DNA from: Dyadobacter sp. 50-39
GTDB taxonomy: Bacteria; Bacteroidota; Bacteroidia; Cytophagales; Spirosomataceae
Reading direction: 5' to 3'
NCBI GenBank assembly: GCA_001898145.1
Contig: MKSR01000040.1
Span: forward strand, 124,001-188,000
Length of the DNA stretch: 64,000 bases
Made by a program: the position numbers and the translations under genes. Shown piece by piece: positions 49,980-60,100 of the stretch. Under the pieces are notes generated by a model. It did not search any database. It was not told the DNA's origin and saw only the letters and a program-made list of their open reading frames with translations. The first letter of the stretch is position 1. Each line of letters starts with the position of its first letter.

Positions 49980-52124
49980 TTACTCCGTGATCCCTTCCAG
50001 CGCAAACATGAATGCGAACTGTAAGGCGATTTCTTTGAGGTAATCGAACCTTCCCGATGCGCCGCCGTGACCGGCTTCCATGTTCGTTTTCAGCAGCAGG
50101 ACATTGTCATCGGTTTTGTGCGTACGCAGGCGGGCTACCCATTTCGCCGGCTCGAAATACTGCACCTGGCTGTCGTGTAGGCCCGTCGTGATCAGCATGT
50201 TGGGATAGGCTTGCCTCCCGACATTATCGTATGGGGAATAAGATTTCATATAATCGTACGAGTCCTTGTTCTTGGGGTTGCCCCACTCGTCGAATTCATT
50301 GGTTGTCAATGGAATACTTTCATCGAGCATGGTCGTTACCACATCCACGAACGGCACATCCGCAATGATACCGCGCCAGAGATCGGGGCGCATGTTGCTG
50401 ATCGCTCCCATCAGAAGGCCGCCCGCGCTGCCTCCCTCCGCAAACAAATGCGCCTGGGATGTGTAGTTTTCCCGAATTAGGTACTCGGCGCAGTCGATGA
50501 AATCGTTGAATGTGTTCTTCTTTTTAAACATTTTACCGTCCTCATACCATTGCCGGCCCATTTCCTGGCCTCCACGGATGTGTGCAAGCGCGTATATGAA
50601 CCCGCGGTTGAGCAGGCTTAGGCGCGTGCTGCTGAATGCGGCATCCATACTGTTGCCGTAAGAGCCATATGCGTAAAGTAAAAGCGGCGTTTCGGCACTC
50701 TTCGGCGTACCTTTTTTATAAACCACCGAAATCGGCACCTTCACGCCATCGCGCACGGTGGCATACAAACGTTCCGTCACATATGCTTCCGGGTCATAAC
50801 CTCCTACCACTTCCTGGCGCTTTTTAAGCTGCTTTTCCCGGCTTTCCATGTCGTAATCGTACACGGAACTCGGCGTGGTGAGCGAAGTGTAAATGTAGCG
50901 CAGGTTCGGGCTGCTATACTCGGGGTTGGACCCGGCGAAGGCGGTGTAGGCAGGCTCGCCAAAATCCACATAATGCTCCGCAAGCGTATGAACATTGCGG
51001 ATACAAAGCTGCAAAAGGCCATTTTTGCGCTCGGTGATCACCAGGTGATCTTTGAAAACATCGATCCCTTCCAGCAGGACGTCAGGCCGGTTGGGAATCA
51101 CCTCCTGCCAGTTTTCTACACCCGTTGCATGCAGCGGCGTTTCCATCAGCCTGAAATTCAATGCGTCTTTGTTGGTAACGATCAAAAACTTATCTCCTTG
51201 ATGGTCAACGTCATATAATACATCTTTCATCCTGGGCTGGAACACTTCGAATTGGCCTTCCGGCTTATCGGCATCCAGGATCAGGTATTCCGATGACATG
51301 GTAGCCGACGACGCAATGACAATGTATTTGTCCGATTTCGTCTTTCCTACCCCGATATAGTTGCTCTTGTCCTTCTCATGGTAAACAACCGCATCCTTTT
51401 TCGGATCGGTCCCCAAAGTATGTCTTTTGATTTTTTCGCTTAGCAGCGTTTTCGGGTTGGTGGCTGTATAAAACAGCGTTTTGTTATCGTTTCCCCATTC
51501 CGAACCTCCGCTCGCTGGGTAAATCTCGTCGGCAAAATGTTCGCCGGTTTCAAGGTTTTTGATATGAAGCGTGTATTGTCGTCTCGAAACGGTGTCGACT
51601 CCATAGGCCAACAGCTTGTTGTCGGGACTGACATTAAAGCCTACCGCCGAATAATATGAGTGCCCTTCCGCCATCCGGTCAATGTCGAGCAGGATCTCTT
51701 CCGGTGCTTCGAGGGTGCCTTTCTTGCGGCAATATTTGAAATATTGCTCCCCTTCCTCGCTGCGGGTGTAATACCAGTAGCCATTGCTGAATACGGGCAC
51801 CGACTCGTCCTTTTCCTTGATCCGTGCCTTCATCTCTGAGAACAATGCTTCCTGGAATTTCGCGGTGCCGGCCATCATTGTGTCGGTGTAAGCATTTTCG
51901 GCATTCAGGTACTCGACCACTTTATCGCTGTCGGGACCTTCGCGGAAGAAGTCGCCCATCCAATAATATTCGTCGTTGCGCTTGTCGCCATGCATTCCGG
52001 TTTCATGGTCTTTCTTTTCAGCTACGGGCGGTGTGGTTCCCGGCCATTGATATGCTTGTTTCACGGGTTTATTTTGGTTACACGAAAAAATGATAACAGC
52101 TAAAAGTAAGCAAATAATTCTCAT
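49980..52124 (-). CDS. Lipoprotein prolyl oligopeptidase (S9A, oligopeptidase B-like)
   Basis: The 714-residue protein has a lipoprotein signal (MRIICLLLAVIIFSC, lipobox IFSC with the cysteine at 15). A seven-bladed propeller domain follows at about 90-430, then the alpha/beta-hydrolase domain with S566 in EGGSAGG, D651 in GLHDSQV and H686 in EAGHGG. These are the catalytic triad of S9A peptidases. The motifs resemble oligopeptidase B (PtrB), which cleaves short peptides after basic residues, but the membrane anchor is a Bacteroidota feature. It likely digests peptides in the periplasm or at the surface. A perfect -7 element lies just upstream. Confidence 0.93.
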   Translation of the reverse strand: MRIICLLLAVIIFSCNQNKPVKQAYQWPGTTPPVAEKKDHETGMHGDKRNDEYYWMGDFFREGPDSDKVVEYLNAENAYTDTMMAGTAKFQEALFSEMKARIKEKDESVPVFSNGYWYYTRSEEGEQYFKYCRKKGTLEAPEEILLDIDRMAEGHSYYSAVGFNVSPDNKLLAYGVDTVSRRQYTLHIKNLETGEHFADEIYPASGGSEWGNDNKTLFYTATNPKTLLSEKIKRHTLGTDPKKDAVVYHEKDKSNYIGVGKTKSDKYIVIASSATMSSEYLILDADKPEGQFEVFQPRMKDVLYDVDHQGDKFLIVTNKDALNFRLMETPLHATGVENWQEVIPNRPDVLLEGIDVFKDHLVITERKNGLLQLCIRNVHTLAEHYVDFGEPAYTAFAGSNPEYSSPNLRYIYTSLTTPSSVYDYDMESREKQLKKRQEVVGGYDPEAYVTERLYATVRDGVKVPISVVYKKGTPKSAETPLLLYAYGSYGNSMDAAFSSTRLSLLNRGFIYALAHIRGGQEMGRQWYEDGKMFKKKNTFNDFIDCAEYLIRENYTSQAHLFAEGGSAGGLLMGAISNMRPDLWRGIIADVPFVDVVTTMLDESIPLTTNEFDEWGNPKNKDSYDYMKSYSPYDNVGRQAYPNMLITTGLHDSQVQYFEPAKWVARLRTHKTDDNVLLLKTNMEAGHGGASGRFDYLKEIALQFAFMFALEGITE

Positions 52125-52138
52125 GGGAACGAGCGGGC

Positions 52139-52146
52139 CAAATATA
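52139..52146 (-). promoter_or_regulatory. -7 promoter element of the oligopeptidase gene
   Basis: On the minus strand TATATTTG is a perfect match, ending 14 nt before the start codon, which implies a very short leader. The same octamer occurs at the polA and ThuA-domain genes. Confidence 0.5.
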
Positions 52147-52534
52147 TTCTGGTAATCAGTACATTACGACATTTCTAACGGGTAAGACAGGAACGTTAGG
52201 TTAATACTTTTGATAAATTAATTTGTATTAAATGTATCAATCTTTTACTACTTTTTAAAAGTATACATGTGTAAAATGTATGTTACTTTTAAAACTTGAA
52301 ATAAGTTTTATTGTAAATATCTGTCACCAACTTTCGATACATACAATACTAACTTAGCTATTCAATATAATTAACCTTTTAGTATTTATAGTATGAATGA
52401 AAAGCATGTTTAGTATAAATAATTTAAAAAGTATTAAACTTTTCTTACTTTCAAAAAGCTACGCCCGGCCAATACATCTGCCTCAAATGTGGAAAAAACC
52501 GCCGGGCAAACCGTTTCCTTGGTGGTTGTTGCAT

Positions 52535-52542
52535 TATATTTG
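52535..52542 (+). promoter_or_regulatory. -7 promoter element of polA
   Basis: TATATTTG is a perfect TAnnTTTG match 23 nt upstream of the polA start codon. No convincing -33 element is seen at 19-21 nt. Confidence 0.5.
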
Positions 52543-52565
52543 AGTTTCGATCATAAACTTACCTC

Positions 52566-55454
52566 ATGGAAAAACCCGTTCATAAGCTATTCCTTCTGGA
52601 CGCTATGGCCTTGATTTACAGGGCCCATTTCGCGTTCATCAAGGCGCCGCGCATCACTTCAAAAGGACTGAATACCAGCGCCGTTTTCGGCTTCACCAAC
52701 ACACTGCTCGAAGTACTGCAAAAAGAGAAACCTACCCATATCGGCGTTGCATTCGATACCTCTGCGCCCACTTTCCGCCACGTGCAGTTTGAGGCTTACA
52801 AGGCCCAGCGCGAGGCGCAGCCGGAGGATATTACGGTGGCTATCCCGCTTGTGAAACGACTGCTGCGGGGGATGTGCATCCCCATTCTGGAAATGGATGG
52901 CTACGAGGCCGACGATATCATCGGTACCATTGCCAAGGAAGCATCCCGGGAAGGTTTCGAGGTTTTCATGATGACGCCAGATAAAGATTACGGGCAATTG
53001 GTCGAACAATATGTGCACATCTACAAGCCTGCATTCCTCGGCAAAGGTGCCGAAGTGCTGGGCGTACAGGAAATACTCGACCGCTGGCAAATCAAACGGA
53101 TCGATCAGGTGATCGACATCCTCGGCCTGATGGGCGATGCGGTCGACAATATCCCCGGTATTCCGGGTGTGGGTGAAAAAACGGCCCAGAAACTCATCCA
53201 GGAATACGACACGATCGAAAATCTCATTACCCACGCCGACGAAATCAAAGGCAAGCTTGGCGAAAAGATCCGGGAGAACTTCGACAAGGCCGTACTGAGC
53301 AAACAGCTTGCGACGATCGATTGCAAAGTGCCGGTGCCGTTCGATGCCGAAGACCTGACGGTTTGTTCCCCCAATGCCGAGCTGATCGCCGAGTTGTTCG
53401 ACGAACTCGAATTCAAGACATTAAAAACACGCATACTGGGCGCAGGCTCCGTGGGCGCGCCCGGATCGGCCCCGGCCGCACGCGCAAGTGCGCCGCAGGC
53501 ACGCAAGTCTGCGCAAGGCCAGCTGGACATTTTCGGTAATCCCACGGAAGAAATAGGTCAGCAGCCGGCGGTGGTAAGCGGTGACCTGACCGACGGCGAA
53601 TTGACCGAAAATACCGAGGGAGTCAGCATTCCGACGTCTAAAAAGACCATAGCGAATACGTTTCATCGCTACCATACCGTGGATACGCCCGAGCTAATGA
53701 CCAGCCTGGCGCATTACCTGGGCTTGCAGGAGGCATTTTGCTTCGATACCGAAACCACGTCGCTGGATACCACCGACGCCGAGCTGGTGGGGCTTTCATT
53801 CTCTTACCTCGCCGGAGAGGCATTTTACATTCCCGTGCCCGCCGACCGCGAAAAAGCACAGGAAGTTGTGGAGCATTTCAGGGCTGTTTTTGAAAACGAA
53901 AGCATCGGCAAAATCGGGCAAAACATCAAATACGACCTGCTGGTGCTTAAAAACTATGGTATAGAGGTCAGCGGTAAACTGAGCGACACCATGCTCGCCC
54001 ATTACCTGCTGCAACCCGATAAACGGCACGGAATGGACATTCTGGCGGCGTCCTACCTGAACTACGAACCGGTGTCGATCACTGAACTGATCGGTAAAAA
54101 GGGCGGAAAACAAGGCAATATGCGCGATGTGGCCATTCCGGAGATCACGCAATATGCGGGTGAAGATGCCGACATTACTTTCCAGCTCAACGAAATTTTC
54201 AGCCGGGAACTTCCGAAGGTCAATGCCGCCAGGCTTTTCCACGAGGTCGAAATGCCGCTCACGAAAGTGCTGGCCGCCATGGAAAATACCGGTGTGAGAC
54301 TGGATATCAACGCATTGAAAGAAATGTCTGGCGTACTTGAATCCGACCTGCGCCAGACCGAATCGGAGATTTACGAGGCGGCAGGCCAGTCGTTCAACAT
54401 CAGCTCGCCGAAGCAGCTTGGGGAGGTTCTTTTCGAAAAAATGAAGCTGATTGAAAAGCCTAAAAAGACGAAAACCGGGCAATATGCGACGGGTGAGGAA
54501 ATTCTTTCCGACCTGGAAGCCAACCACCTCATTGCCCGTAAAATACTGGATTACCGTGAGTTGCAGAAACTCAAATCGACCTATGTGGATGCATTGCCGA
54601 CGATGGTAAGCAGCCGCACGGGCCGCATTCATACATCTTACAATCAGGCGGTGGCTGCCACCGGGCGCCTCAGTTCCACCAATCCTAACCTGCAAAACAT
54701 CCCAATCCGGACGCCGCGCGGACGTGAGATCCGCAAGGCATTTGTCCCCGACTCGGACGACTTCCAGATCCTTTCGGCCGACTACTCGCAGATCGAGCTC
54801 CGCATTATGGCGGCATTCAGCGGCGATGCGAGTATGACCGAGGCATTCAACCAGGGCCGCGATATCCATGCCACCACGGCCAGCAAGGTATTCCAGGTGC
54901 CATTGGAAGAAGTGACTTCGGACATGCGCCGGAAGTCGAAAATGGTCAATTTCGGGATTATTTACGGCATTTCTGCCTTTGGCCTCGCGCAGCGCCTGGG
55001 CATACCGCGTGGGGAAGCGAGTGAGATTATCCGCGCCTACTTTGAAGAATTCCCCGCCGTGAAAGGATACATGGATAAGGTCGTCAATAACGCCCGCGAA
55101 CGCGAGTACGTGGAGACGATCTTAGGCCGCCGCCGGTATTTGCCGGATATCAACTCCCGCAACCAGACCAACCGCGGCTACGCGGAAAGAAACGCCATTA
55201 ATGCCCCGATCCAGGGCTCTGCGGCCGACATGATCAAGGTTGCGATGATCAACATCCACGACTGGATGGCCAGCGAAAAACTCAAATCGCGCATGATCCT
55301 GCAAGTGCATGACGAACTGGTTTTCGACGCGCATTACAGCGAAATCGACCTGCTGAAAGAAAAAGTAGATGATCTGATGCGCAACGCGATCCCGATGGCT
55401 GTGCGAATGGAAACAGGCATCGGCGTAGGCGCAAACTGGCTGGAAGCGCATTGA
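52566..55454 (+). CDS. polA: DNA polymerase I
   Basis: The 962-residue protein has all three PolA domains. The 5'-3' exonuclease/FEN part is about 1-300 (LLDAMALIYRAHFAFIKAP, MDGYEADDIIGTIAKEA, GDAVDNIPGIPGVGEKTA). A linker rich in alanine and arginine covers about 295-345. The 3'-5' exonuclease domain is about 375-550 with the active-site motif CFDTETTSLDTTD, so proofreading is probably intact. The polymerase domain has motif A LSADYSQIELRIMA, motif B RRKSKMVNFGIIYGISAFG and motif C LQVHDELVFD. PolA replaces RNA primers and fills repair gaps. It is slightly longer than E. coli Pol I (928). A REP-like hairpin follows. Confidence 0.97.
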   Translation: MEKPVHKLFLLDAMALIYRAHFAFIKAPRITSKGLNTSAVFGFTNTLLEVLQKEKPTHIGVAFDTSAPTFRHVQFEAYKAQREAQPEDITVAIPLVKRLLRGMCIPILEMDGYEADDIIGTIAKEASREGFEVFMMTPDKDYGQLVEQYVHIYKPAFLGKGAEVLGVQEILDRWQIKRIDQVIDILGLMGDAVDNIPGIPGVGEKTAQKLIQEYDTIENLITHADEIKGKLGEKIRENFDKAVLSKQLATIDCKVPVPFDAEDLTVCSPNAELIAELFDELEFKTLKTRILGAGSVGAPGSAPAARASAPQARKSAQGQLDIFGNPTEEIGQQPAVVSGDLTDGELTENTEGVSIPTSKKTIANTFHRYHTVDTPELMTSLAHYLGLQEAFCFDTETTSLDTTDAELVGLSFSYLAGEAFYIPVPADREKAQEVVEHFRAVFENESIGKIGQNIKYDLLVLKNYGIEVSGKLSDTMLAHYLLQPDKRHGMDILAASYLNYEPVSITELIGKKGGKQGNMRDVAIPEITQYAGEDADITFQLNEIFSRELPKVNAARLFHEVEMPLTKVLAAMENTGVRLDINALKEMSGVLESDLRQTESEIYEAAGQSFNISSPKQLGEVLFEKMKLIEKPKKTKTGQYATGEEILSDLEANHLIARKILDYRELQKLKSTYVDALPTMVSSRTGRIHTSYNQAVAATGRLSSTNPNLQNIPIRTPRGREIRKAFVPDSDDFQILSADYSQIELRIMAAFSGDASMTEAFNQGRDIHATTASKVFQVPLEEVTSDMRRKSKMVNFGIIYGISAFGLAQRLGIPRGEASEIIRAYFEEFPAVKGYMDKVVNNAREREYVETILGRRRYLPDINSRNQTNRGYAERNAINAPIQGSAADMIKVAMINIHDWMASEKLKSRMILQVHDELVFDAHYSEIDLLKEKVDDLMRNAIPMAVRMETGIGVGANWLEAH

Positions 55455-55497
55455 TTTGCGCTAAACCAAGAGAGAAACGAGCATGCAGTATATCATG

Positions 55498-55564
55498 CTG
55501 AGCGGAGTCGAAGCACTTGCACGACGGCACAATCACCGTACGGACTGTCTTCGACTTCGCTCAG
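55498..55564. repeat. REP-like inverted repeat with CTGAGCGGAGTCGAAG arms
   Basis: CTGAGCGGAGTCGAAG (55498-55513) and CTTCGACTTCGCTCAG (55549-55564) are inverted arms with one mismatch, separated by 35 nt. This sequence resembles the TGAGCGAAGTCGAAG-type elements found interspersed in many bacterial genomes. It lies between the convergent polA and susD genes and may also act as a terminator. Confidence 0.8.
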
Positions 55565-55577
55565 ACTGACATCTAAC

Positions 55578-57104
55578 TTACTTAGCCACCCAAGTCCGCG
55601 TGTTCAAATCGTCGGTACCCTGGCGTTTTACGGCTTCCTCGCGGTTGGCGCCGTTCAGAGATTGCTCCGATAGCGGATAAATGAAGCGTACAGGCACGCG
55701 GTTCTGGTTGAGGTTGTCAGGTCCCGGCTTGATTTCCGGCATTCCCGTCCGGCGCCAGTCGAACCAGGCTTCCAGGCCATTGAAATAGTAGGCGATCCAT
55801 TTCTGCAATGCGATTTTGCCTAGTTTTTCGGCGCTCGTGCCGGTGTAGGCTACGGCCGGCTGCATGTAATACGATGCATCAGGCGTCACATTGATGCCGT
55901 ACGAAGATGGTACCACACCCTTCCAGTAGTCGAAATTGCTCTGCACGCCTTTGGTATAATAACCTTCTGCCGTACCGGTGGTAATCCAGCCTTTTTCACG
56001 TGCTTCGGCAAGGATAAACTGCAATTCCGAGTAGTTCATAATGATCCCGCGCGGTGCAGCAGGATCCGGCGGTGCCTGTCCGGGGTCGTTGCACACGAGG
56101 CAGGCGAACGTGTAGCCCACGCGTGAGACGCCTTGCGGGCCGCCGTTATAGTTCAATGCCGGCACATCGCCCAGGCCATTGGGAACGCCTTCAATTACCG
56201 GCTTACCCGCCGTGACCGACGACTGCGAAGGGCGGCCGAAAACCATCAGGCGCGGGTCTTTCAGTGCCGTGAGGCGGTCGCTCAATGTCTTGCTCACGCG
56301 GAACTCGTCGAACGAGCCTACCCGTGCGCCGTATAATGTCCATTGGTTTGGTGCGGAAGCGAGGTATTTCAATTCGGCATTGTCCTGGATTCCCTCAAAA
56401 ACCGGGTTTTTGGCGGGATCGGCGACAATGGCCTGCATGTCAGCTTTCACGTCCTTCTGTTTGGAGATCCGCATCAGGTAGCGCAGGCGCAAAGAATTCG
56501 CCAGCTTTCTCCATTTGATCAGCGAACCGGTACCGCCGCCGAAAAGAATGTCGCCTGAGACGGCCGTCGAGCTGTTGGCGAGGATATCGTTGGCGGTTTT
56601 GAGATCGGCCAGCACGCCAGCATAAACGCTTTCCTGCGTGTCGTATTTGGGCAGATAAACGCCGTCGGTCTTGCCTTTGGTCGCCTCGGTGTATGGAATA
56701 TCCCCGTAAGCATCCGTAGCAAGCGCAAACATCCACGATTTCAGGATCAGCGCAATGCCTTTGTAACCATTGGCATCATCGGTGCCTACCTGGTCGAGGA
56801 TATTCTTGACGTTACGCATATTGCCGTACACATTGTCCCAAATGCTGTTCTGCTGGCCCCACAGATAGCGGTCTTCGTTCACGAACTGGATTTTGGCGTG
56901 GTGCTGTACCACGATGTTGCCAATGCCCCAGGCGTCGTTCACTTGGCTGTTCACCATGTTACGGATCACACCGGCCAGCAGCAGGTCCGGCGTAACGTCG
57001 TTGGGAACGTTTTCATTGGTGTTAATTTCCTCAAAGTCGTTGGTACACGAGCCTGCTGATAAGGTCAGCGCAGCCATGATATATATCGGAAGTAGCTTTT
57101 TCAT
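55578..57104 (-). CDS. SusD/RagB-family nutrient-binding outer-membrane lipoprotein
   Basis: The 508-residue protein has a lipoprotein signal (LPIYIMAALTLSAGSC, lipidated cysteine at 20) and the SusD-like_2 pattern: DFEEINTNENVPNDVTPDLLLAG, KSWMFALATDAYGDIPYTEA, WRKLANSLRLRYLMRIS and a C-terminal segment FNGLEAWFDWRRTGMPEI. SusD-like proteins lie over the SusC barrel and capture the substrate. The SusC gene lies 18 nt upstream, so the two are transcribed together. The substrate is probably a glycan or peptide-like oligomer, but no hydrolase lies on the same strand. It converges with polA, separated by a REP-like element. Confidence 0.92.
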   Translation of the reverse strand: MKKLLPIYIMAALTLSAGSCTNDFEEINTNENVPNDVTPDLLLAGVIRNMVNSQVNDAWGIGNIVVQHHAKIQFVNEDRYLWGQQNSIWDNVYGNMRNVKNILDQVGTDDANGYKGIALILKSWMFALATDAYGDIPYTEATKGKTDGVYLPKYDTQESVYAGVLADLKTANDILANSSTAVSGDILFGGGTGSLIKWRKLANSLRLRYLMRISKQKDVKADMQAIVADPAKNPVFEGIQDNAELKYLASAPNQWTLYGARVGSFDEFRVSKTLSDRLTALKDPRLMVFGRPSQSSVTAGKPVIEGVPNGLGDVPALNYNGGPQGVSRVGYTFACLVCNDPGQAPPDPAAPRGIIMNYSELQFILAEAREKGWITTGTAEGYYTKGVQSNFDYWKGVVPSSYGINVTPDASYYMQPAVAYTGTSAEKLGKIALQKWIAYYFNGLEAWFDWRRTGMPEIKPGPDNLNQNRVPVRFIYPLSEQSLNGANREEAVKRQGTDDLNTRTWVAK

Positions 57105-57122
57105 TGTTTTCCAATTGAAATT

Positions 57123-60100
57123 TTACAGTTTGAAACTTACGTTGAACCCATAGCTGCGGCTCGAAGGGATCGACATATACTCGATACCCGGCAAGGCAGT
57201 TCCGCCATTGTAAGCCATTGTTTCAGGATCCACATGCGGTACATTCGACCACAATGCAAGGTTGCGTCCTACCAGCGACACGGTGATGTTCTTGATCGGC
57301 GAACGGCCCAGAACGCGGTTCGGGATTGAATAGCTGAGCTGCACTTCGCGCAGCTTCACAAATGAAGCATCGTACATCACCCCTTCGGCGATATTACGGC
57401 CGCCGGTGAATGCGGTATGCCATGCACGGGCGGTCAGTTTCACGTCGTTTTTGCTGAAAGTACCATCCGCATTCTGTATCACACCGTCACCGATCACCCC
57501 GTTGCCCGGTTTGCTCAGGTCATAACCGTCGGCACGGCCCTCCAGTGTTTCCTTGATAATACCGCCTTCACGACCAACGACCTGCGTTTCGGAGAAGATT
57601 TTTCCGCCGTGGCGCACATCGAACAGGAAGCTCAACCGCACATTCTTGTAGCTGAGCTGATTGGAAATACCGGCCAGCCAGTCCGGGTTGTAATTACCCA
57701 TTTTCTGCACGTTGGTGGTAGGTACCGGGCGGCCGTCTTTGTACACGATCTGGCCTACGTTCTGGCCGGTCGCGTCATAGTATGGGGCCGAAGAGTTGGT
57801 GTTCTGCACGCGCGCGAAGGCGATTCCGTACATATCGCCCATACGCTCGCCTACGCGGGCCTCGATGCTCACGCCTTTGCTCGCCATCACGAAGTTGGTG
57901 ATGCCGTCTGACAGTTCGAGCACCTTGCTGCGGTTGGCCGAGAAGTTAAGGCCGATGTTCCATTTGAAATCGTTGATTTCTACCGGGGTTACATTCAGCA
58001 TTGTTTCAAAGCCCCAGTTTTTGATCTCACCCGCATTGAAGAAACGGCCATTGTAGCCCGTTGTCTGCGAAAGCGGGATTTGCAGGATCTGGTTTTTGGT
58101 TTTGCTTTGATAGAAAGTAAAATCCAGGCCGACGCGGTTTTTAAAGAAACGTAGGTCCGCTCCCAGTTCGTAAGCGGTGCTGATCTCCGGTTTCAGGTTC
58201 AGGTTAGCCAAACGGTCGGTTTCCCCATAGATCTGCGAGCTTCCGAACGGCGTGCTCGGGTTGTAGGCCTGTGTAAATGTAAACGGATCGGTATCATTAC
58301 CCACCTGTGCAAAACTGGCACGCAGTTTGGCGAAGGAAATCACTTCCGGAAGCTTCGTCATATCGCTCACCACGGCACTCAATGCCACCGACGGATAGAA
58401 ATACGAGTTGTTTTCGGTACCGAATGCTTTCAGGGCTGTCGGAAGCGTCAGCGCGCTGCTCCAGTCGTTGCGTGCGGTCACGTCGAGGAAAAGGTAATTG
58501 CGGAACGAAACCGATGCCGAACCGTACAAGCTGTTAATGCGCTTGCCAACCTTGCTTTGCGAAGCTACGAGCGCAATGCGGGAGTTGGTGAGGTTGTAAA
58601 TGCCCGGCAAGTTCAGCTGGCCCGCATTTTCCTCGTCATAAATAGAGGTCTGGCGGTTCTGGTTGCCCCCGAAAGTCGCCGAAATGTTGATATCCTTGCT
58701 GATGTCCTTGTTGAACGACAAAAGGAAATCGCTGTTACGCTCTTCGGTGTTGATCTTCGTTTCGCGGTACTGACCGAACGGGAAGCGCTGCGTGCTGAAT
58801 GCACGGCGGTATTCGCGGCGCTCGTTGCCCCAGTCGGTCGCGGTGCGCACTTGCAGGCTCAGCCAATCGGTAAAATCGTATTTCAGGATCACGTTACCGA
58901 TAATGCGGTTCACATCCTGGCCGTTGGTGTTTTCAAAAACGGTCAGGTAAGGGTTATCGTGGTAGTTGTAGTTCCAGCTGAACTGGCGACGGCCTTCCAG
59001 CCCGTTCATCCATAAACGTTCCATATCCGAAACCTTCACCGAACGCGGCAGCCAGCAGTTGAACAGGTACATGATGCTTTCAGTACCGTAGCTGATCGAC
59101 GGGCGGTTGCCGCTCGCGCTCTTGATATAGCTCACGAATGTCTTTGCCGAAAATTTCTTGGTCAGGTTATAACCCGCACTCAATGAGACGGTATGGCGTT
59201 TCAGATCGGTATTGGGCACGATACCCGTCTGATCGAGGTTGGTATACGACAGGCGGAAACTGCCCTGGTCGTTGTTGCCGATCACCGCAAAGTTATTGGT
59301 CAATGTCCGGCCGGTCTGGAGGAAGTCTTTCAAACCATTCACATCCGGTACCCAGGGCGTCGAAGTGATGACACTCCCCGCCGGGGCGTTCAGGTCACCA
59401 CCCAGGTATGGGATCACCTGCCCGTTGAGCGTGCGCGGTGAGTTGTATTGCGGGTAGCTTTGGCCTTTGAATTCAGGTCCCCAACCTTCGTCGGTACCGT
59501 CCGTAAGCCCGCCGCCGCCGCCATTCACAAATGCGAAATCGCCGCCGTTACCATTTCCCTGCCCGTATTTGTTCTGATATTCCGGCAGTTTCAAGGCGCT
59601 TTCGAACGTGGTGTTGCTGTTCACTTCCACGCCGATACCTTTGTTGCCCTTACCGGATTTCGTCGTGATAAGGATCACGCCGTTCGCAGCCCTTGAACCG
59701 TAAAGGGCCGCAGCCGCAGGTCCTTTCAGCACGCTCATTGTCTCCACATCGTCTGGGTTGATAAAGCTCGCGCCATTCCCGAAGTCGACTTCCAGGTTAC
59801 CCTGCCCCGAACCGCCCGTGATGGAGTTACTGATGGGTACCCCGTCGATCACGTACAAAGGCTGGTTTTTGTTCAAATCCACAGAGCGCTCGCCGCGGAT
59901 GGTCACCCGGGCTGAACCGCCGATACCCGACGGGCTTCCTACCACCGTCACCCCGGCCACTTTACCGGCCAGTTGGTTCACAATGTTGGTCTCGCGCGCC
60001 GTCACGATGCTTTCGCCTTTCAGCTCCTGCACCGCGTAGCCCAGCTTGCGGACGTCCTTTTTAATACCCAGGGCGGTTACGACTACCTCTTGCAACTGTT

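Larger units (their letters stand above)
52125..52565. other. A+T-rich intergenic island upstream of polA
   Basis: About 440 bp without a gene between the divergent oligopeptidase and polA genes. From 52200 to 52450 it is very A+T-rich and contains TACTTTTG (52205-52212), the palindrome TACTTTT-T-AAAAGTA (52249-52263) and the hairpin AAAACTT-GAAAT-AAGTTTT near 52293-52311. The final 100 bp hold the polA -7 element. Confidence 0.7.

Noticed and set aside
53796-54869. Long open frame on the minus strand inside polA
   Set aside because: It opposes the conserved polymerase and exonuclease motifs of polA and has no recognisable features of its own.
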